A stretch of DNA of 15,504 nt from Bacillota bacterium (GTDB lineage: Bacteria > Bacillota > Clostridia > Acetivibrionales > DSM-1351). Under the pieces are notes generated by a model. The model was not told the origin of the DNA, ran no database searches, and was given only the letters and a program-made list of their open reading frames with translations. The stretch spans positions 1-15,504 of the forward strand of contig JAEZIU010000170.1 of NCBI GenBank assembly GCA_023436485.1, in the 5' to 3' direction. The position numbers and the translations under genes were made by a program. Below, piece by piece: positions 15,365 to 15,504 of this stretch; the stretch's first letter is position 1; each line of letters begins with the position of its first letter.

Positions 15365-15393
15365 TTGACTTAATTTAATTTTTTTATTATACT
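15365..15393 (+). promoter_or_regulatory. Sigma-A promoter of the tRNA gene
   Basis: TTGACT (15365-15370) and TATACT (15388-15393) are separated by 17 nt and each has one mismatch to consensus. The predicted start is about ten bases before the mature tRNA, as expected for a stable RNA promoter. Confidence 0.75.
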
Positions 15394-15410
15394 AAAACTC
15401 GTCCTTTCGA

Positions 15411-15487
15411 GGGCCTTTAGCTCAGTTGGTTAGAGCAACCGGCTCATAACCGGTTGGTCCGGGGTTCGAGTCCCTGAAGGCCCACCA
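15411..15487 (+). tRNA. tRNA with anticodon CAU (elongator Met or Ile2), CCA encoded
   Basis: The 77 nt fold into a complete cloverleaf. A perfect 7-bp acceptor stem pairs GGGCCTT with AAGGCCC. The D stem is GCTC/GAGC, the anticodon stem ACCGG/CCGGT and the T stem CGGGG/CCCTG with one G-U pair and TTCGAGT loop. Discriminator A and CCA end it at 15487. The anticodon CAT is at 15445-15447. G1-C72 is a normal pair, so it is not the initiator. Both elongator Met and the lysidine-modified Ile2 tRNA carry CAU; the acceptor stem has C4 and C5 as in Ile2, so identity is open. It is transcribed away from the M42 genes. Confidence 0.95.
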
Positions 15488-15504
15488 ATTTGTTTGTTAG
15501 TGTT

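Overview
The window looks like a chromosomal segment of an anaerobic, endospore-forming, low-GC clostridium. The closest feel is Ruminiclostridium / Clostridium cellulolyticum-type; this is inferred from AT-rich spacers, GGAGG ribosome sites before nearly every gene, a SpoIIM sporulation gene and the gene order, not from a database search. Every protein gene lies on the minus strand. The only plus-strand gene is a tRNA with anticodon CAU at the right edge. I see no insertion sequence, prophage, CRISPR array or toxin-antitoxin pair.

Reading in the direction of transcription (right to left), the first block (15228 to 12106) holds three consecutive paralogous M42-family zinc aminopeptidases, the first two overlapping by 4 nt. 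They probably trim peptides in the cytoplasm. A beta-CASP metallo-beta-lactamase protein, likely an RNA-processing nuclease (12012 to 10381), follows and ends in a long inverted repeat. A 332-nt gene-free stretch then carries a near-consensus sigma-A promoter for a membrane-anchored, lysozyme-fold (SLT-like) protein (10048 to 9038).

Next comes a two-gene unit: a lactate-permease-family carboxylate transporter (8920 to 7325), then a phenylacetate-CoA-ligase-type enzyme (7303 to 6005), closed by an 11-bp hairpin. Together they could import an organic acid and activate it to its CoA thioester. The third block is proC - rnhA - Nudix hydrolase (5860 to 4027), a tight housekeeping operon.

The left third is a sporulation/nucleoside neighbourhood: spoIIM, xerD, pdp and the start of a D-Ala-D-Ala carboxypeptidase (dacF-like) cut by the left edge. 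It resembles the Bacillus order spoIIM - fur - xerD(ripX) - drm - pupG - dacF - spoIIA, with fur, drm and pupG absent and pdp in their place. The spoIIA operon (anti-sigma factors and sigma-F) is therefore predicted just outside the left edge. spoIIM and the dacF-like gene share a similar upstream motif resembling a sigma-E sporulation promoter.

Most of the window is ordinary core genome. The points worth a second look are the diverged active sites of the three M42 enzymes, the shared sigma-E-like motifs, two phased dyads before xerD, the permease/CoA-ligase pair, the atypical SLT-like protein and the ambiguous CAU tRNA.
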